Source of the DNA: Thioalkalivibrio thiocyanodenitrificans ARhD 1
Lineage (GTDB): Bacteria; Pseudomonadota; Gammaproteobacteria; Ectothiorhodospirales; Ectothiorhodospiraceae
Direction of reading: 5' to 3'
DNA length: 64,000 nucleotides
Assembly: GCF_000378965.1 (NCBI RefSeq)
Contig: NZ_KB900536.1
Location: 155,807 to 219,806, forward strand
This document shows, in pieces, positions 39,584 through 49,246 of this stretch (positions are counted from its first letter, which is position 1; every line of letters starts with the position of its first letter). The notes below the pieces were generated by a model. It was not told where the DNA came from, did no database searches, and worked only from the letters and a program-made list of their open reading frames with translations. Position numbers and translations under genes: made by a program.

Positions 39584-39818
39584 CGATCAGGGCCTGTCGC
39601 AACTCGGCTTCGTCCAGAAAATGGCAACAGAGGATCTCGCCGTCCAGGGCCAGCACGGGCACATCGACGTCAAAGCGCGCACGCAGTACGGGATCCGCGT
39701 CCACGTCCACGGTCTGCAGAGAGACATCATGCGGAAGATCCAGCGCGGCCACCTGCGCGAGCATCTGCTCGCACAGGTGGCACCCCGTCCGGCTGTAGAG
39801 GGTCAGCGTCCGTGTCAT
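39576..39818 (-). CDS. Glutaredoxin-family protein (DUF836)
   Basis: An 80-residue thioredoxin-fold protein with the redox pair in [12 protein letters not shown] (CHLC, Cys13 and Cys16) and the cis-Pro segment [11 protein letters not shown]. The position between mucD and lepA is conserved in gammaproteobacteria. The electron partner is unknown. Confidence 0.9.
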
Positions 39819-39822
39819 ACGG

Positions 39823-41256
39823 TCAATCCGGCAGCCTCAGCGCCAGAAAGACCGGTCCCTGCCCCCGCTGCACCAGCACCGGTACGCGCACACCCCGGGG
39901 GAGTGCGTCCACCAGTTCGGCGAAATGCTGCGGGGATTCGATCCGCTGGTTGTTGATCATGACCAGCACATCACCTCGCTGAATCCGGGCCTCGCGGGCC
40001 GGGCCTTCGGAGACCTGCGCCACCACTACGCCGCCCTCCTCGAGGTTGAGCGCCTCGCGGATCTCCTGGGGCACCGGCTCCAGTTCCATGCCCAGCAGGC
40101 TGGCGGCATCGGGCCGCGCGGGCGGCTCGCTGGGCGCGCGGCTGGCCAGCTCGTCGTCCGGCGGCAGTTCGGCGATTGTCACCTCCAGGGTGAGCCGCTC
40201 GCCGTCGCGCAGGACCTCCACCTCCGCGGGGGCACCCACCCGCGTACGGCCCACCAGCGGCGGCAGGGCGCTGGAGCGGGGCACCTCCATGCCGTTGAAG
40301 GTCAGGATCACGTCACCCACCTGCAGCCCGGCCGCCTCGGCCGGGCTGTCGGGCAGGACGCGGGCCACCAGCGCACCGGTGGGGCGGGTCATGCCGAACG
40401 AGTCGGCAAGATCCCGAGTCACCTCCTGGATGAGCACACCCAGCCAGCCCCGGCTCACATAGCCTTTGGTGCGGATCTGTTCCACCACTTCCATGGCCAT
40501 TTCAATCGGGATGGCGAAAGACAGGCCCATGAACCCGCCGGTACGGCTGTAGATCTGGGAGTTGATGCCCACCACCTCGCCATCCATGTTGAACAGCGGG
40601 CCGCCGGAATTGCCGGGGTTGATGGCCACGTCGGTCTGGATGAAGGGCACATAGTTTTCCGAAGGCAGTGCGCGGCCCTTGGCGCTGACGATTCCGGCGG
40701 TGACCGAATGGTCGAAGCCGAAGGGCGAGCCGATGGCCAGTACCCACTCGCCCACCTGCAGAGAATCGGAATCGCCCAGCTTCAGGGTGGGCAGCCCGTC
40801 CGCCTCGATCTTGAGCAGGGCCACGTCGCTTTTGGGGTCGGAACCCACCACTTCCGCGGCGAAGGTGCGCCGATCGCTGAGGCGCACCACGATCTCGTCG
40901 GCCTGGTGGATCACGTGATGATTGGTCACCACGTAGCCGTCTTCGGTGATGATGAATCCCGAGCCCAGGGAAGGCGTTTCAAACGATTCGGGCATCTCGC
41001 CGCCCTCACCGAAGAAACGCCGAAGCAGGTCACCCAGGGGACCGTCCTCAGGCATGTCCGGGATGCGGAACTGATGGCCCTCGGGCCCGCCCCGGGCCAT
41101 GGTGCGCGTGGTGCTGATGTTGACCACGGCCGGGCTGTTCTTCTGCACCAGGGGCACGAAATCGGGCAGATTGCCGCGTCCGGCTGCGGGAAGCGACAGC
41201 AGCAGGCAGAGCACGAACGTGATCAGGGAAAAGGTACTGCGACGAAGAACCATCAT
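39823..41256 (-). CDS. mucD: Periplasmic serine protease/chaperone of the DegP/MucD family
   Basis: Trypsin-like HtrA protease for envelope quality control. The 477-residue protein has a signal peptide (FSLITFVLCLLLSLPAAG), a catalytic triad His114 (TNHHVI), Asp144 (KSDVALLKI) and Ser217 (PGNSGGPLF), and two PDZ domains (RGWLGVLIQEV..., and near VVVAQVSEGPAREARI). Its place at the end of rpoE-rseA-rseB-rseC makes it the MucD equivalent, expected to be under sigma-E. Confidence 0.95.
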   Translation of the reverse strand: MMVLRRSTFSLITFVLCLLLSLPAAGRGNLPDFVPLVQKNSPAVVNISTTRTMARGGPEGHQFRIPDMPEDGPLGDLLRRFFGEGGEMPESFETPSLGSGFIITEDGYVVTNHHVIHQADEIVVRLSDRRTFAAEVVGSDPKSDVALLKIEADGLPTLKLGDSDSLQVGEWVLAIGSPFGFDHSVTAGIVSAKGRALPSENYVPFIQTDVAINPGNSGGPLFNMDGEVVGINSQIYSRTGGFMGLSFAIPIEMAMEVVEQIRTKGYVSRGWLGVLIQEVTRDLADSFGMTRPTGALVARVLPDSPAEAAGLQVGDVILTFNGMEVPRSSALPPLVGRTRVGAPAEVEVLRDGERLTLEVTIAELPPDDELASRAPSEPPARPDAASLLGMELEPVPQEIREALNLEEGGVVVAQVSEGPAREARIQRGDVLVMINNQRIESPQHFAELVDALPRGVRVPVLVQRGQGPVFLALRLPD

Positions 41257-41302
41257 GAAAAACCAGCCAGGTGAACGAAAAAATCAGGCCCGATTATGAC
41301 AA

Positions 41303-41776
41303 TCAGGGCGCGAAAACGCCATTGGCATGAGGGGCCTGGACACTCAGGCGGCGCAGAATCACCGGCTGGTAGCGACGGTTGCCGCTCACGCGCCAGGCAA
41401 AAAACCGCACCCAGGCCAGTCCGGCCGCCAGTCCGCCCAGTCCTGCCACGACCACCACCGGCTCGCCGGCCGAGGGCCACAGTGCACCCGCCGCCACCGC
41501 GAAGGCCAGCAAGCCGATCAGCGGCACCGTGTAGATGGCCAACGAGCCTCTCACCAGCGCAGACTCCTCGATACCAACCATGACTTCGTCCCCCAGGTGC
41601 ACGCCCACGGGGTCGATGGCGCGCACCCGGCTGCGGCGGTTGCCCAGCACCTTGGCCAGCACCGAGGTGCCGCAACCCTTGTTGGCGGCGCAGGTCCCAC
41701 AGGTGGACTGGCGCCGGGTCTCCACCCAGGCGTGGCCGTCACCCACTGAAATGACGCGGGCGCGCTCCTCGATCAC
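41303..41776 (-). CDS. rseC: RseC/MucC family protein
   Basis: A 157-residue inner-membrane protein, positive modulator of sigma-E in some species. The N-terminal cytoplasmic part has a Cys cluster (STCGTCAANKGC) suggestive of an Fe-S or metal site. Two transmembrane helices follow (LAIYTVPLIGLLAFAVAAGAL and VVVVAGLGGLAAGLAWV). Start is GTG (41776), overlapping the rseB stop by 4 bases. Confidence 0.92.
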   Translation of the reverse strand: MIEERARVISVGDGHAWVETRRQSTCGTCAANKGCGTSVLAKVLGNRRSRVRAIDPVGVHLGDEVMVGIEESALVRGSLAIYTVPLIGLLAFAVAAGALWPSAGEPVVVVAGLGGLAAGLAWVRFFAWRVSGNRRYQPVILRRLSVQAPHANGVFAP

Positions 41777-42759
41777 TGCGCACCGCCCTCGTAGGTCACC
41801 GAGTCGGCGATCATGCGCACCGTGGCACCGGGCACCTCACCCACCACGGTCACCTGGTAATCTCCCGACGGTACCGCCATGGCATGGAGGGCCCCGGACT
41901 GGGTGACGCCCATGTAGAGATCATCCGGGCCTCGGGCCTGGGAAATGAAAACGGATACCGTGGCGAGCCCGTCGCTCAGCACCAAGTGCTGCACCGGATT
42001 CTGGTTGGCGGCCATGGGCCGCTTGGTGACGGAGGTCAGATGAAATCCCGCCGGGATGTCCCGCACCTTCCAGCCCGGGTCCGGGGGCAGATCGCTGTGC
42101 CCCGGCTGGGTATCCACCCGGTAGGTGCTGAACCCCTCCCCCTTCATCACCGACTGGAAACGGTCATCGGACACCTGCACCGGAAACTGGATACTGGTGA
42201 ACATGAACTGCTCGATGGTGCTGCCCTCGTGATCCACCATTTCGGACTTGAGCAGCATGCCCGACTCCTCGTTGATGCACAGGCGGTGCGCATAACGGAG
42301 TTCATCCTGCGGCTCGATCTGGACCGTGCGGCAGGGCAGGCCCGCGATCCGCTGTTCATCCTTGAGGGAGAAACGGTAGGGGGAGTCCGGCCCGAATCCG
42401 CGATCCGGTATCGCGGCGGGCAGACCGCCCAGTCGGCTGCGCCGCGGCTCGATGACCACTGAACGGCTTGCGGGCCAGATGCAGGTGAGGATGTTGTCGT
42501 CCCGGATCACCTCCCGGGGTTCCCCGGTCAGCGACAGCAGGCGCTCACGCTGGCCGCGCTCGTCCCGCGTGTGGACGATCTGCATGGTTTCTGTTTTCTG
42601 GCCGTGGATGTAGACGAAAGTGCCTTCGTAGCTCAGGTTCTCCACCGCCTGGATCATCCGCTGCAGGAGCAGGTCGGCCCTGTGATCCTCGGCCCAGGCG
42701 ACCGGTGAGCCCAGCAGCGAGCAGGCCAGTACGACGCGAAAAAGCCCGGGACCCGGCAT
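41773..42759 (-). CDS. rseB: Sigma-E regulatory protein RseB/MucB
   Basis: Periplasmic protein that binds RseA and senses lipids or lipoproteins. The 328-residue protein has a signal peptide (LFRVVLACSLLGSPVAWA) then the LolA-like domain beginning LLLQRMIQAVENLSYEGTFVYIHG, and the C-terminal domain with GWKVRDIPAGFHLTSVTKR. The ATG at 42759 is 1 base after the rseA stop. Confidence 0.94.
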   Translation of the reverse strand: MPGPGLFRVVLACSLLGSPVAWAEDHRADLLLQRMIQAVENLSYEGTFVYIHGQKTETMQIVHTRDERGQRERLLSLTGEPREVIRDDNILTCIWPASRSVVIEPRRSRLGGLPAAIPDRGFGPDSPYRFSLKDEQRIAGLPCRTVQIEPQDELRYAHRLCINEESGMLLKSEMVDHEGSTIEQFMFTSIQFPVQVSDDRFQSVMKGEGFSTYRVDTQPGHSDLPPDPGWKVRDIPAGFHLTSVTKRPMAANQNPVQHLVLSDGLATVSVFISQARGPDDLYMGVTQSGALHAMAVPSGDYQVTVVGEVPGATVRMIADSVTYEGGAQ

Positions 42760-42760
42760 G

Positions 42761-43342
42761 CTATTCCGCCGGTGTCTCGTAGCCGACCACGCGCACATAG
42801 GGCATCAGCCCCCGGCCCGCGCCGTGCTCCGCGTGATTGACGATGAAGCTGTGTATGCGGGCATCCGATGCCTCAAGAGGCTCCATGGCGGGCCGGTTGC
42901 GGGACGTGCTGCTGGCAATCACCGGGCCCGCATCGGCCGCCGGCGTGGCACGCGGAGCGGGGGGCGCAACGGTGCTTTCGGCTTCGGCCACGGCCGGGGC
43001 GACCGTATCCTCGCCTCCCGTCAGGTTCACCACCCCTACCAGTACCGCGACCGCCACCGAGGCCGCCATGGCCACCCCTGCCACGGGCTTGACGAGGCGG
43101 CGTCCCACGGCGGGCACGGATTCCGCCTCGTCCGCGATCCGTGCCATGACAGCATCGGCAAACCCCGGTCTGGCCGCATGGTTCAGGCCTCCGCGAACCG
43201 CATCCCCGATCAGGTGGTAGCGTTCCCACAAGGCCATGTCCTGTTCGTTGCGTGCCAGTTCATCCAGCAGACGACGCACCTCGAAGCCTTCGGCTTCGCT
43301 GTCCACGAGGGCTGAAAGCCGTTCGTTCTTCGTGACTGTCAT
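42761..43342 (-). CDS. rseA: Anti-sigma-E factor RseA/MucA
   Basis: Single-pass inner-membrane anti-sigma factor holding RpoE. The 193-residue protein has the N-terminal sigma-binding domain (ERLSALVDSEAEGFEVRRLLDEL...WERYHLIGDAVRGGL), one transmembrane helix (VAGVAMAASVAVAVLVGVV, about 87-105) and a periplasmic tail ending RVVGYETPAE. Regulated proteolysis by DegS/RseP-type proteases is known for the family. Confidence 0.94.
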   Translation of the reverse strand: MTVTKNERLSALVDSEAEGFEVRRLLDELARNEQDMALWERYHLIGDAVRGGLNHAARPGFADAVMARIADEAESVPAVGRRLVKPVAGVAMAASVAVAVLVGVVNLTGGEDTVAPAVAEAESTVAPPAPRATPAADAGPVIASSTSRNRPAMEPLEASDARIHSFIVNHAEHGAGRGLMPYVRVVGYETPAE

Positions 43343-43372
43343 GGCGGTACTCTCTCTTACAACTCGAATGCG

Positions 43373-43948
43373 TCAGTCCAGGAGCGGCCGCAACGTGCGG
43401 TCGATGGCCTCCCGGGCTCGAAAGATCCGGGATCGCACGGTACCGATAGGGCATCCCATGGTCTGTGCGATCTCTTCATAGCTCATGCCTTCCAATTCCC
43501 GAAGGGTGATGGCTGTCTTCAGGTCCTCGGGCAGCGACTCGATGGTTCGCTGCACCGCGGCCTGTATCTCTTCGGACAACAACTCCCCCTCGGGGGTTGC
43601 ATATTCCTTGAGCGCGGATTCACCGCCCATCTGCTCCGCATCCTGGGCGTCCACCTCGTAATCCGGGGTGCGCCGGCTCTGGGACACCAGGTGGTTCTTG
43701 GCGGTGTTGATGGCAATCCGGTACAACCAGGTGTAGAACGCGCTGTCACCACGGAAACTGGACAGGCCGCGATAGGCCTTGATGAAGGCCTCCTGGGATA
43801 CGTCCTGGGCAGCGGAGGGGTCATAGACGTACCGGGAGACCAGATTGACAATCTTGTGCTGGTACTTGCGCACCAAGGCGTCGAATGCAGTCTTGTCTCC
43901 GGCCTGTACACGCTTGACCAGCTCCTCGTCGGTGACTTTCTTGCCCAT
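43373..43948 (-). CDS. rpoE: RNA polymerase sigma factor RpoE (AlgU)
   Basis: ECF sigma factor for envelope stress. The 191-residue protein has region 2 ([55 protein letters not shown]) and region 4 ([23 protein letters not shown]...[12 protein letters not shown]). The start at 43948 is where homology begins. The regulators rseA, rseB and rseC follow in the same operon, and a consensus sigma-E promoter lies upstream. Confidence 0.97.
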   Translation of the reverse strand: MGKKVTDEELVKRVQAGDKTAFDALVRKYQHKIVNLVSRYVYDPSAAQDVSQEAFIKAYRGLSSFRGDSAFYTWLYRIAINTAKNHLVSQSRRTPDYEVDAQDAEQMGGESALKEYATPEGELLSEEIQAAVQRTIESLPEDLKTAITLRELEGMSYEEIAQTMGCPIGTVRSRIFRAREAIDRTLRPLLD

Positions 43949-43992
43949 TCGGGCACTCCCCCCTTCAGGGTACCTCCTGTACCCTACCTGCG

Positions 43993-44019
43993 ATTGACCC
44001 GCAAAGCTGCGGTAAGTTC
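43993..44019 (-). promoter_or_regulatory. Sigma-E autoregulatory promoter of rpoE
   Basis: On the minus strand GAACTT (44014-44019) and TCAAT (43993-43997) are separated by exactly 16 bases, close to the known sigma-E consensus (GAACTT, 16-17, TCAAA/TCTGA). It lies 45 bases before the rpoE start. Confidence 0.8.
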
Positions 44020-44124
44020 TGGAAGAAACGCCCCGATCTTGCCGCCCCGTGCGCCGGGGCCCGTGTCGACCATGCTGCAAGCGACTCATCGGCAGCCAAA
44101 AACTGTGACAAAATACCCCAGACC

Positions 44125-45744
44125 ATGAACGTGTCTCAAGCCAAACCTCAAGCCCACCACCATGACGTGCTGATCATCGGCAGCGGCGCAGCGGGTCTCG
44201 GACTCGCCCTGCGCCTGGCATCCCACCGGCGCGTGGCGGTGCTGAGCAAGGGCCCCATCACCGAAGGCAACACCTTTTACGCCCAGGGCGGCGTCTCCGC
44301 CGTGCTCGACGATCAGGACTCACTGGATGCCCATGTGCAGGACACCCTCTCCGCCGGCGCCGGCCTGTGCGTGGAAGAAGTGGTGCGGCACACGGTGGAA
44401 CAGGGTCCCGAGAGCATCCGCTGGCTCACGGAACTGGGCGTACCCTTCACCCGGGAGACCCTCGCCGACGGCCGCACCCAGTTGCACCTGACCCGCGAAG
44501 GCGGCCACAGCCACCGCCGCGTGGTGCATGCGGCCGACGCCACCGGCAAAGCCATCGAGGATACCCTGGTGGGGCAGGCGCGGCGCTCGGACAATATCGA
44601 CCTGTTCGAGCAGCACATCGCGGTGGATCTCATCACCACCGGCAAGCTGGGCATGCCCGGCCCCAACCGTTGTGTCGGTGCCTACGTACTGGACCGGGCC
44701 AACGGCGTGGAGATCTTCCAGGCGCCCTGCGTGGTGCTGGCCACGGGCGGCGCCAGCAAGGTCTACCTGTACTCCAGCAACCCGGACGGCGCCACCGGCG
44801 ACGGCATCGCCATGGCCTGGCGCGCGGGCTGCCGGGTGGCCAACATGGAGTTCATGCAGTTCCACCCGACCTGCCTGTATCACCCGAAGGCCAAGTCGTT
44901 CCTGATCTCCGAGGCGGTGCGAGGCGAAGGGGGGAAACTGCTGCTGCCGGACGGCACGCCCTTCATGCACCGCTTCGATCCCCGCGGGGAACTGGCGCCC
45001 CGGGATATCGTCGCCCGGGCCATCGACCACGAGATGAAGCGCCTGGGCGCCGAATACGTCTACCTGGACATCACCCACAAGCCGGCCGAATTCATCCGCG
45101 GCCACTTTCCCACCATCCACGAGCACTGCCTGAGCTTCGGCTTCGACATGACCCGGGAGCCCCTGCCCGTGGTGCCCGCCGCCCACTACACCTGTGGCGG
45201 CATCGCCACGGATCTGCGTGCCCGCACCGATCTGGACGGTCTCTACGCCATCGGTGAAACCGCCTACACGGGCCTGCACGGCGCCAACCGCATGGCCAGC
45301 AACTCACTGCTCGAATGCCTGGTCTTCGCAAGGGCCGCCGGAGAGGACATCCTGGCCCGCGGCCCCCTCGACAACGGGACGCTGGTGATCCCGCCCTGGG
45401 ATGAAAGCCGCGTGACGGATTCCGACGAGGAGGTGGTGGTCTCCCACAACTGGGACGAATTGCGCCGCTTCATGTGGGACTACGTGGGCATCGTGCGTAC
45501 CACCAAGCGCCTGGAACGGGCCCGCCACCGGGTGGACCTGCTCATGACGGAGATCCACGAGTACTACAGCAACTTCCGCGTCACCAACGACCTGCTGGAA
45601 CTGCGCAACCTGGCGCTGGTGGCCGACATCATCATCCGTTGCGCCCTGTCACGGCAGGAAAGCCGCGGCCTGCATTACACCCTGGATTACCCGGAACCGG
45701 ACCCAAAACTGGACGGCATGCCGACGATGGTGGCGCCGCCATAG
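44125..45744 (+). CDS. nadB: L-aspartate oxidase
   Basis: FAD enzyme oxidising aspartate to iminoaspartate, first step of NAD synthesis. The 539-residue protein has the FAD motif [29 protein letters not shown], the [16 protein letters not shown] loop, [25 protein letters not shown] and a C-terminal helical domain with [20 protein letters not shown]. Divergent from rpoE, as in Pseudomonas. Confidence 0.97.
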   Translation: MNVSQAKPQAHHHDVLIIGSGAAGLGLALRLASHRRVAVLSKGPITEGNTFYAQGGVSAVLDDQDSLDAHVQDTLSAGAGLCVEEVVRHTVEQGPESIRWLTELGVPFTRETLADGRTQLHLTREGGHSHRRVVHAADATGKAIEDTLVGQARRSDNIDLFEQHIAVDLITTGKLGMPGPNRCVGAYVLDRANGVEIFQAPCVVLATGGASKVYLYSSNPDGATGDGIAMAWRAGCRVANMEFMQFHPTCLYHPKAKSFLISEAVRGEGGKLLLPDGTPFMHRFDPRGELAPRDIVARAIDHEMKRLGAEYVYLDITHKPAEFIRGHFPTIHEHCLSFGFDMTREPLPVVPAAHYTCGGIATDLRARTDLDGLYAIGETAYTGLHGANRMASNSLLECLVFARAAGEDILARGPLDNGTLVIPPWDESRVTDSDEEVVVSHNWDELRRFMWDYVGIVRTTKRLERARHRVDLLMTEIHEYYSNFRVTNDLLELRNLALVADIIIRCALSRQESRGLHYTLDYPEPDPKLDGMPTMVAPP

Positions 45745-45751
45745 GCCAAAT

Positions 45752-45816
45752 GGGAATTGGGAATTGGGAATTGGGAATTGGAGACTCATTTCCCACTTCC
45801 CAATTCCCACTTCACA
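45752..45816. repeat. Inverted heptamer arrays between convergent nadB and orn
   Basis: The left arm is four perfect GGGAATT units (45752-45779), starting 7 bases after the nadB stop. The right arm is TTTCCCA, CTTCCCA, ATTCCCA, CTTCACA (45789-45816) and runs through the orn stop codon (45812-45814). The two arms can pair across a 9-base loop. Confidence 0.93.
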
Positions 45817-46357
45817 CTTTAATAAAGTGTTCCCGGTAATGCTTCAGCTCCTCCACCGACGCGCGGATGTCGTCCAGGGCCTGATGGGTGGACTCCTTGG
45901 TCAGGGCATTGACGACCCCGGGGGCCCAGCGCCGGGCCAGCTCCTTGAGGGTGCTGACATCCAGGTTCCTGTAATGGAAGAAGGCCTCCAGATCCGGCAT
46001 GCAGCGGGCCAGGAAACGCCGGTCCTGACAGATGCTGTTGCCGCACATGGGGGAACTGCGCGGGGGCACGTACTTCTCCAGGAAACGCAGGGTCTCCTGT
46101 TCCGCCTCGATCTCGGTGTGGAAGCTTGTCCTGACCCGCTCCAGGAGGCCCGAGCGGCCATGGGTATCACGGTTCCAGTCGTCCATGCGGCTGAGGATGG
46201 CGTCGTTCTGATGCACGGCAATCACCGGGCCCTCGGCCAGGAGGTTGAGGTCCTTGTCCGTGACCAGGGTGGCGATCTCGATGATGTAGTCCGACTGGGT
46301 GTCCAGACCAGTCATCTCCAGATCGATCCAGATCAGGTTGTCGGCATTGGGATTCAT
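45812..46357 (-). CDS. orn: Oligoribonuclease
   Basis: DEDDh exoribonuclease that degrades dinucleotides, including pGpG from cyclic-di-GMP breakdown. The 181-residue protein has [12 protein letters not shown] (DxE), [14 protein letters not shown], and [18 protein letters not shown] with the catalytic His/Asp. Convergent with nadB; the gene end is embedded in a heptamer array. Confidence 0.96.
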   Translation of the reverse strand: MNPNADNLIWIDLEMTGLDTQSDYIIEIATLVTDKDLNLLAEGPVIAVHQNDAILSRMDDWNRDTHGRSGLLERVRTSFHTEIEAEQETLRFLEKYVPPRSSPMCGNSICQDRRFLARCMPDLEAFFHYRNLDVSTLKELARRWAPGVVNALTKESTHQALDDIRASVEELKHYREHFIKV

Positions 46358-46649
46358 GAAGCTCCTTGAACAGGCGGGTCAGGGGCATCGGACAATCCGC
46401 ACCCGGGCGATCGCTGCCTTCAGCCGGTCCGGCGGGCCCGTACAAGACGCGTGATCACCCTTTCGAGACAGCAGTGTACATGGATTGTTCCGGCCGGTTC
46501 GAGCCGGCCGGCGGCGCGACACACCCTATGAGGATACGTCCGATCTGCATACGGCCGCTTCAGGCCATATACTCTCTGGTCAGGCAAGCCCCGCGCGGGC
46601 CGGGCAACCCGCTGTTGCCCTGCACACAATATATCGAGGAGTTTCACAC

Positions 46650-46964
46650 ATGAAGACCGGTATCCCCGCCAAAGCGACGATGTTGGCCTCATCCGTCACC
46701 CTGGGGCTCCTGTTGAGCACCCCGGCAGCCGCGGACGTGCGACACGGCCAGGAGCTGCACACCAACAACTGCGTAACCTGCCACACCAGCATGGTGGGCG
46801 GCGACGGCAGCGGCCTGTACACCCGCGCCGATCGCAAGGTGACCTCGCGAGACCAGTTGGTCACCCAGGTCAACCGCTGCGAGAGTACGCTCGGGCTGAA
46901 CTGGTTCGAGGAGGACGTCATGGCCGTGGTCGAGTACCTGAACCGCAACTACTACAAGTTCTGA
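46650..46964 (+). CDS. Small periplasmic c-type cytochrome
   Basis: A 104-residue protein with a signal peptide (MLASSVTLGLLLSTPAAA, cleavage about residue 28) and one heme site, CVTCH (Cys41, Cys44, His45), after VRHGQELHTNN. Total mature size is about 76 residues, in the cytochrome c5/c8 size range. The redox partner is unknown. It stands alone between orn and rsgA. A TATACT at 46568-46573 is a weak -10 candidate. Confidence 0.87.
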   Translation: MKTGIPAKATMLASSVTLGLLLSTPAAADVRHGQELHTNNCVTCHTSMVGGDGSGLYTRADRKVTSRDQLVTQVNRCESTLGLNWFEEDVMAVVEYLNRNYYKF

Positions 46965-47028
46965 GGCCGGTGCACCCGCCTGTTCATCCTGATACGCCCG
47001 GCCGGATGAACGTCAACCGGGCATCGCC

Positions 47029-47904
47029 GTGCTGACCCGCCAGGGGCGTGTGATCATCCGCTTCGGCGCCGAGCTGATCATCGAGGACGAGCACGGACAG
47101 CGTCACCGCTGCACCACGCGCCGGAATCTGCAGCACGCGGTCTGCGGTGACCGCGTGACCTGGACGCCCAGCGATTCGGGCAACCAGGTGGTCAACGGTA
47201 TCCTCCCCCGGCGTAATCTCCTGGAACGCCTGGATCCCCGCGGGCAGATCCGCCCGGTCGCCGCCAACATCGATCAGGTGGTGCTGGTCATCGCCCACCG
47301 TCCGCCGCCCCAGTGGCCGCTGGTGGACCGATACCTGGTGGCCATCGAGGCCCTGGGTGCAACGGCCCTGCTGGTCATCAACAAGGCGGATCTGGACGAG
47401 GGCACCGGGGACGGCATGGAGGAGAGGGTGGACCTGTACCAGGCGCTGGGCTACACGGGGCTGCGCACCAGCGTGACCACGGGACTGGGAATGGACTCGC
47501 TGCGCACGCACCTCAGGGACGCCACCAGCGTGCTGGTCGGCCAGTCCGGGGTCGGGAAATCCTCCCTCATCCAGGCCCTGCTCCCCGATGAGGATCTGCG
47601 CATCGGGGAGCTCTCGGAGGCGACCGGCGAGGGGCGCCACACCACCACGAGCGCGCGACTGTACCACCTGCCGGGCGGCGGCGAGCTGATCGATTCACCC
47701 GGCGTGCGGGATTTCACCGCCCCGCCCCTGCCCGTGGACGCCCTCGCCCGGGGCTTCGTGGAATTCCGTCCCCACATCGGGCACTGCCGCTTCCACAACT
47801 GCGCCCACGACCGGGAGCCCGGCTGCGCCATCAAGGCGGCCATGGAAGCCGGAGAGATCAGTGAACAACGCTACGCCAGCTATCTGGCGATGAAGAGAAG
47901 CTGA
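47029..47904 (+). CDS. rsgA: Small ribosomal subunit biogenesis GTPase RsgA
   Basis: Late 30S maturation GTPase. The 291-residue protein has an OB domain, then a circularly permuted GTPase with G4 (VINKADLD) before G1 (VGQSGVGKSSL) and G3 (DSPGVRDF), and a zinc finger (HCRFHNCAHDREPGCAIK). It starts with GTG (47029); a nearby ATG at 47005 is out of frame. In many gammaproteobacteria it lies near orn, as here. Confidence 0.96.
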   Translation: MLTRQGRVIIRFGAELIIEDEHGQRHRCTTRRNLQHAVCGDRVTWTPSDSGNQVVNGILPRRNLLERLDPRGQIRPVAANIDQVVLVIAHRPPPQWPLVDRYLVAIEALGATALLVINKADLDEGTGDGMEERVDLYQALGYTGLRTSVTTGLGMDSLRTHLRDATSVLVGQSGVGKSSLIQALLPDEDLRIGELSEATGEGRHTTTSARLYHLPGGGELIDSPGVRDFTAPPLPVDALARGFVEFRPHIGHCRFHNCAHDREPGCAIKAAMEAGEISEQRYASYLAMKRS

Positions 47905-47957
47905 AGATCCGGGAGGGAGCTTTGTGCCTTGCGACGGATTGCGTCCTGAATCGCGCG

Positions 47958-48767
47958 TCAGAAATCCACGCCCATCTCCAGCCCGAACACGTCGCGATCC
48001 CGGCCGGTGGAGAAATCATCCGCGCTCAGGGAGTGCCAGCGGGAGCTTTCCGACAGTCCGTAACGCTGACTGTCGTAATACAGATCCAGGCGCAGGGCGC
48101 TGCTGTCACCCAGCTGGAACAGGTTCTGGAAACTGACGAACCCGGCACTGCGCCGCCCGTTTCCGGCTGCCTCGATGCCACCTGCCGAAACGGACCCCTG
48201 TGCACCGTCGCTGTAGTCCAGAGGGACACGAACGCCCAGCTCCAGATATCCCTGCCAGTTGCCGCTGGTGAACCTGGGGCCTCCGGAGAGCTGGGTGTAG
48301 AACACGCCCAGATCGTCGTCTCCCGACGCCCCCGGCAGGCGGGGATCACGGCTCATGCCCCGGTACCCGAGGCCCATGCGCATGTCGTAGCGCACCGTGT
48401 CGCCCGGCGCACCGAAGCGATAGCCGCTCATCGCCTGCACATCCATGCCGTGGTAGTCGTACTCGGCACCGCCCATCATGCGGGGCTCCGTTCCCTCGGC
48501 GCGGTCGCGCCAGTGGACCCGACCGTCCAGGCCCAGCAGGAAACCCTCGTCCGCGCGGAAGAAATTATCCAGGTGGGCGTTGAGCGTCATGCGCGACGTG
48601 GGCACGGTCACCAGGGGATCCTGATGCCGCGGCGCCAGGTTCCAGCGATCCGGGAAGGTGTCCAGGGAGACGCCCAGCTGGTAGCCGTGCTCCGCCGGCT
48701 CGGCCAGGGCGGGCGCCCCGTGCACCGCGAAAACCAGAACCGCCGTCATCAAACCAGAAACTTTCAT
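47958..48767 (-). CDS. Putative outer-membrane beta-barrel protein
   Basis: A 269-residue exported protein with a signal peptide (MTAVLVFAVHGAPALA). The mature part is a run of amphipathic strands with Gly/aromatic turns (RVHWRDRAEG, YDYHGMDVQAMSGYRF, YDMRMGLGYRGM, LRLDLYYDSQRYGL) and it ends in GVDF, a C-terminal Phe typical of BAM substrates. No specific function can be assigned. Confidence 0.75.
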   Translation of the reverse strand: MKVSGLMTAVLVFAVHGAPALAEPAEHGYQLGVSLDTFPDRWNLAPRHQDPLVTVPTSRMTLNAHLDNFFRADEGFLLGLDGRVHWRDRAEGTEPRMMGGAEYDYHGMDVQAMSGYRFGAPGDTVRYDMRMGLGYRGMSRDPRLPGASGDDDLGVFYTQLSGGPRFTSGNWQGYLELGVRVPLDYSDGAQGSVSAGGIEAAGNGRRSAGFVSFQNLFQLGDSSALRLDLYYDSQRYGLSESSRWHSLSADDFSTGRDRDVFGLEMGVDF

Positions 48768-48804
48768 TGCCCGTCACCCTTCCGGTGTGCCTACCGCCGG
48801 CGTT

Positions 48805-49149
48805 TCAACCCGGCGGCCACTGCATGGCGCGGCCGGCAAGTATATGCATATGAATATGGTAGACCGACTGACCGGCCTCAGAGTTGCAATTCATCACGGT
48901 TCGGTAACCCCGTTCCGCGACCCCTTCGGCTTCCGCGACCTTGCGGGCCGCCAGGTAGAGCCGGCCCGCCAGCTCGGCATCGCCGGGCTCGATGTCGTTG
49001 ATGGTGGCGATATGACGCCGCGGAATCACCAGCACATGTACCGGCGCCTGTGGGTTGAGATCCCGAAAGGCGATCAGCTCATCGTCCTCGTAGACGACCT
49101 CGGCGGGGATCTCGCCCCGGGCAATCCTGCAGAAAATACAATCAGTCAT
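48805..49149 (-). CDS. hinT: Histidine triad (HIT/HinT) nucleotide-binding protein
   Basis: A 114-residue purine phosphoramidase-type protein: CIFCRIARGEIPAEVVYEDD at the N-terminus, HVLVIPRRHIATINDI, and the triad GQSVYHIHMHILAG (His-X-His-X-His). An orthologue of E. coli HinT in size and order of motifs. Confidence 0.95.
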   Translation of the reverse strand: MTDCIFCRIARGEIPAEVVYEDDELIAFRDLNPQAPVHVLVIPRRHIATINDIEPGDAELAGRLYLAARKVAEAEGVAERGYRTVMNCNSEAGQSVYHIHMHILAGRAMQWPPG

Positions 49150-49167
49150 GAGAAAAACGCCAGAGAA

Positions 49168-49246
49168 AGGTTATAAGAGAGAAGATACAAGAAAAACCAC
49201 CTTCTTGCCTCTTGTATCCTGTCTCTGCGCGAGTCAGTACTCGCGC
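49168..49246. repeat. Inverted heptamer array and hairpin between hinT and recR
   Basis: The right arm is CTTGCCT, CTTGTAT, CCTGTCT (49204-49224). Part of it pairs with the left arm AGAGAAGATACAAG (around 49178-49191). Ten bases on, a perfect 8-bp hairpin GCGCGAGT/ACTCGCGC (49227-49246) spans the recR stop codon and may act as a terminator element. Confidence 0.75.
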
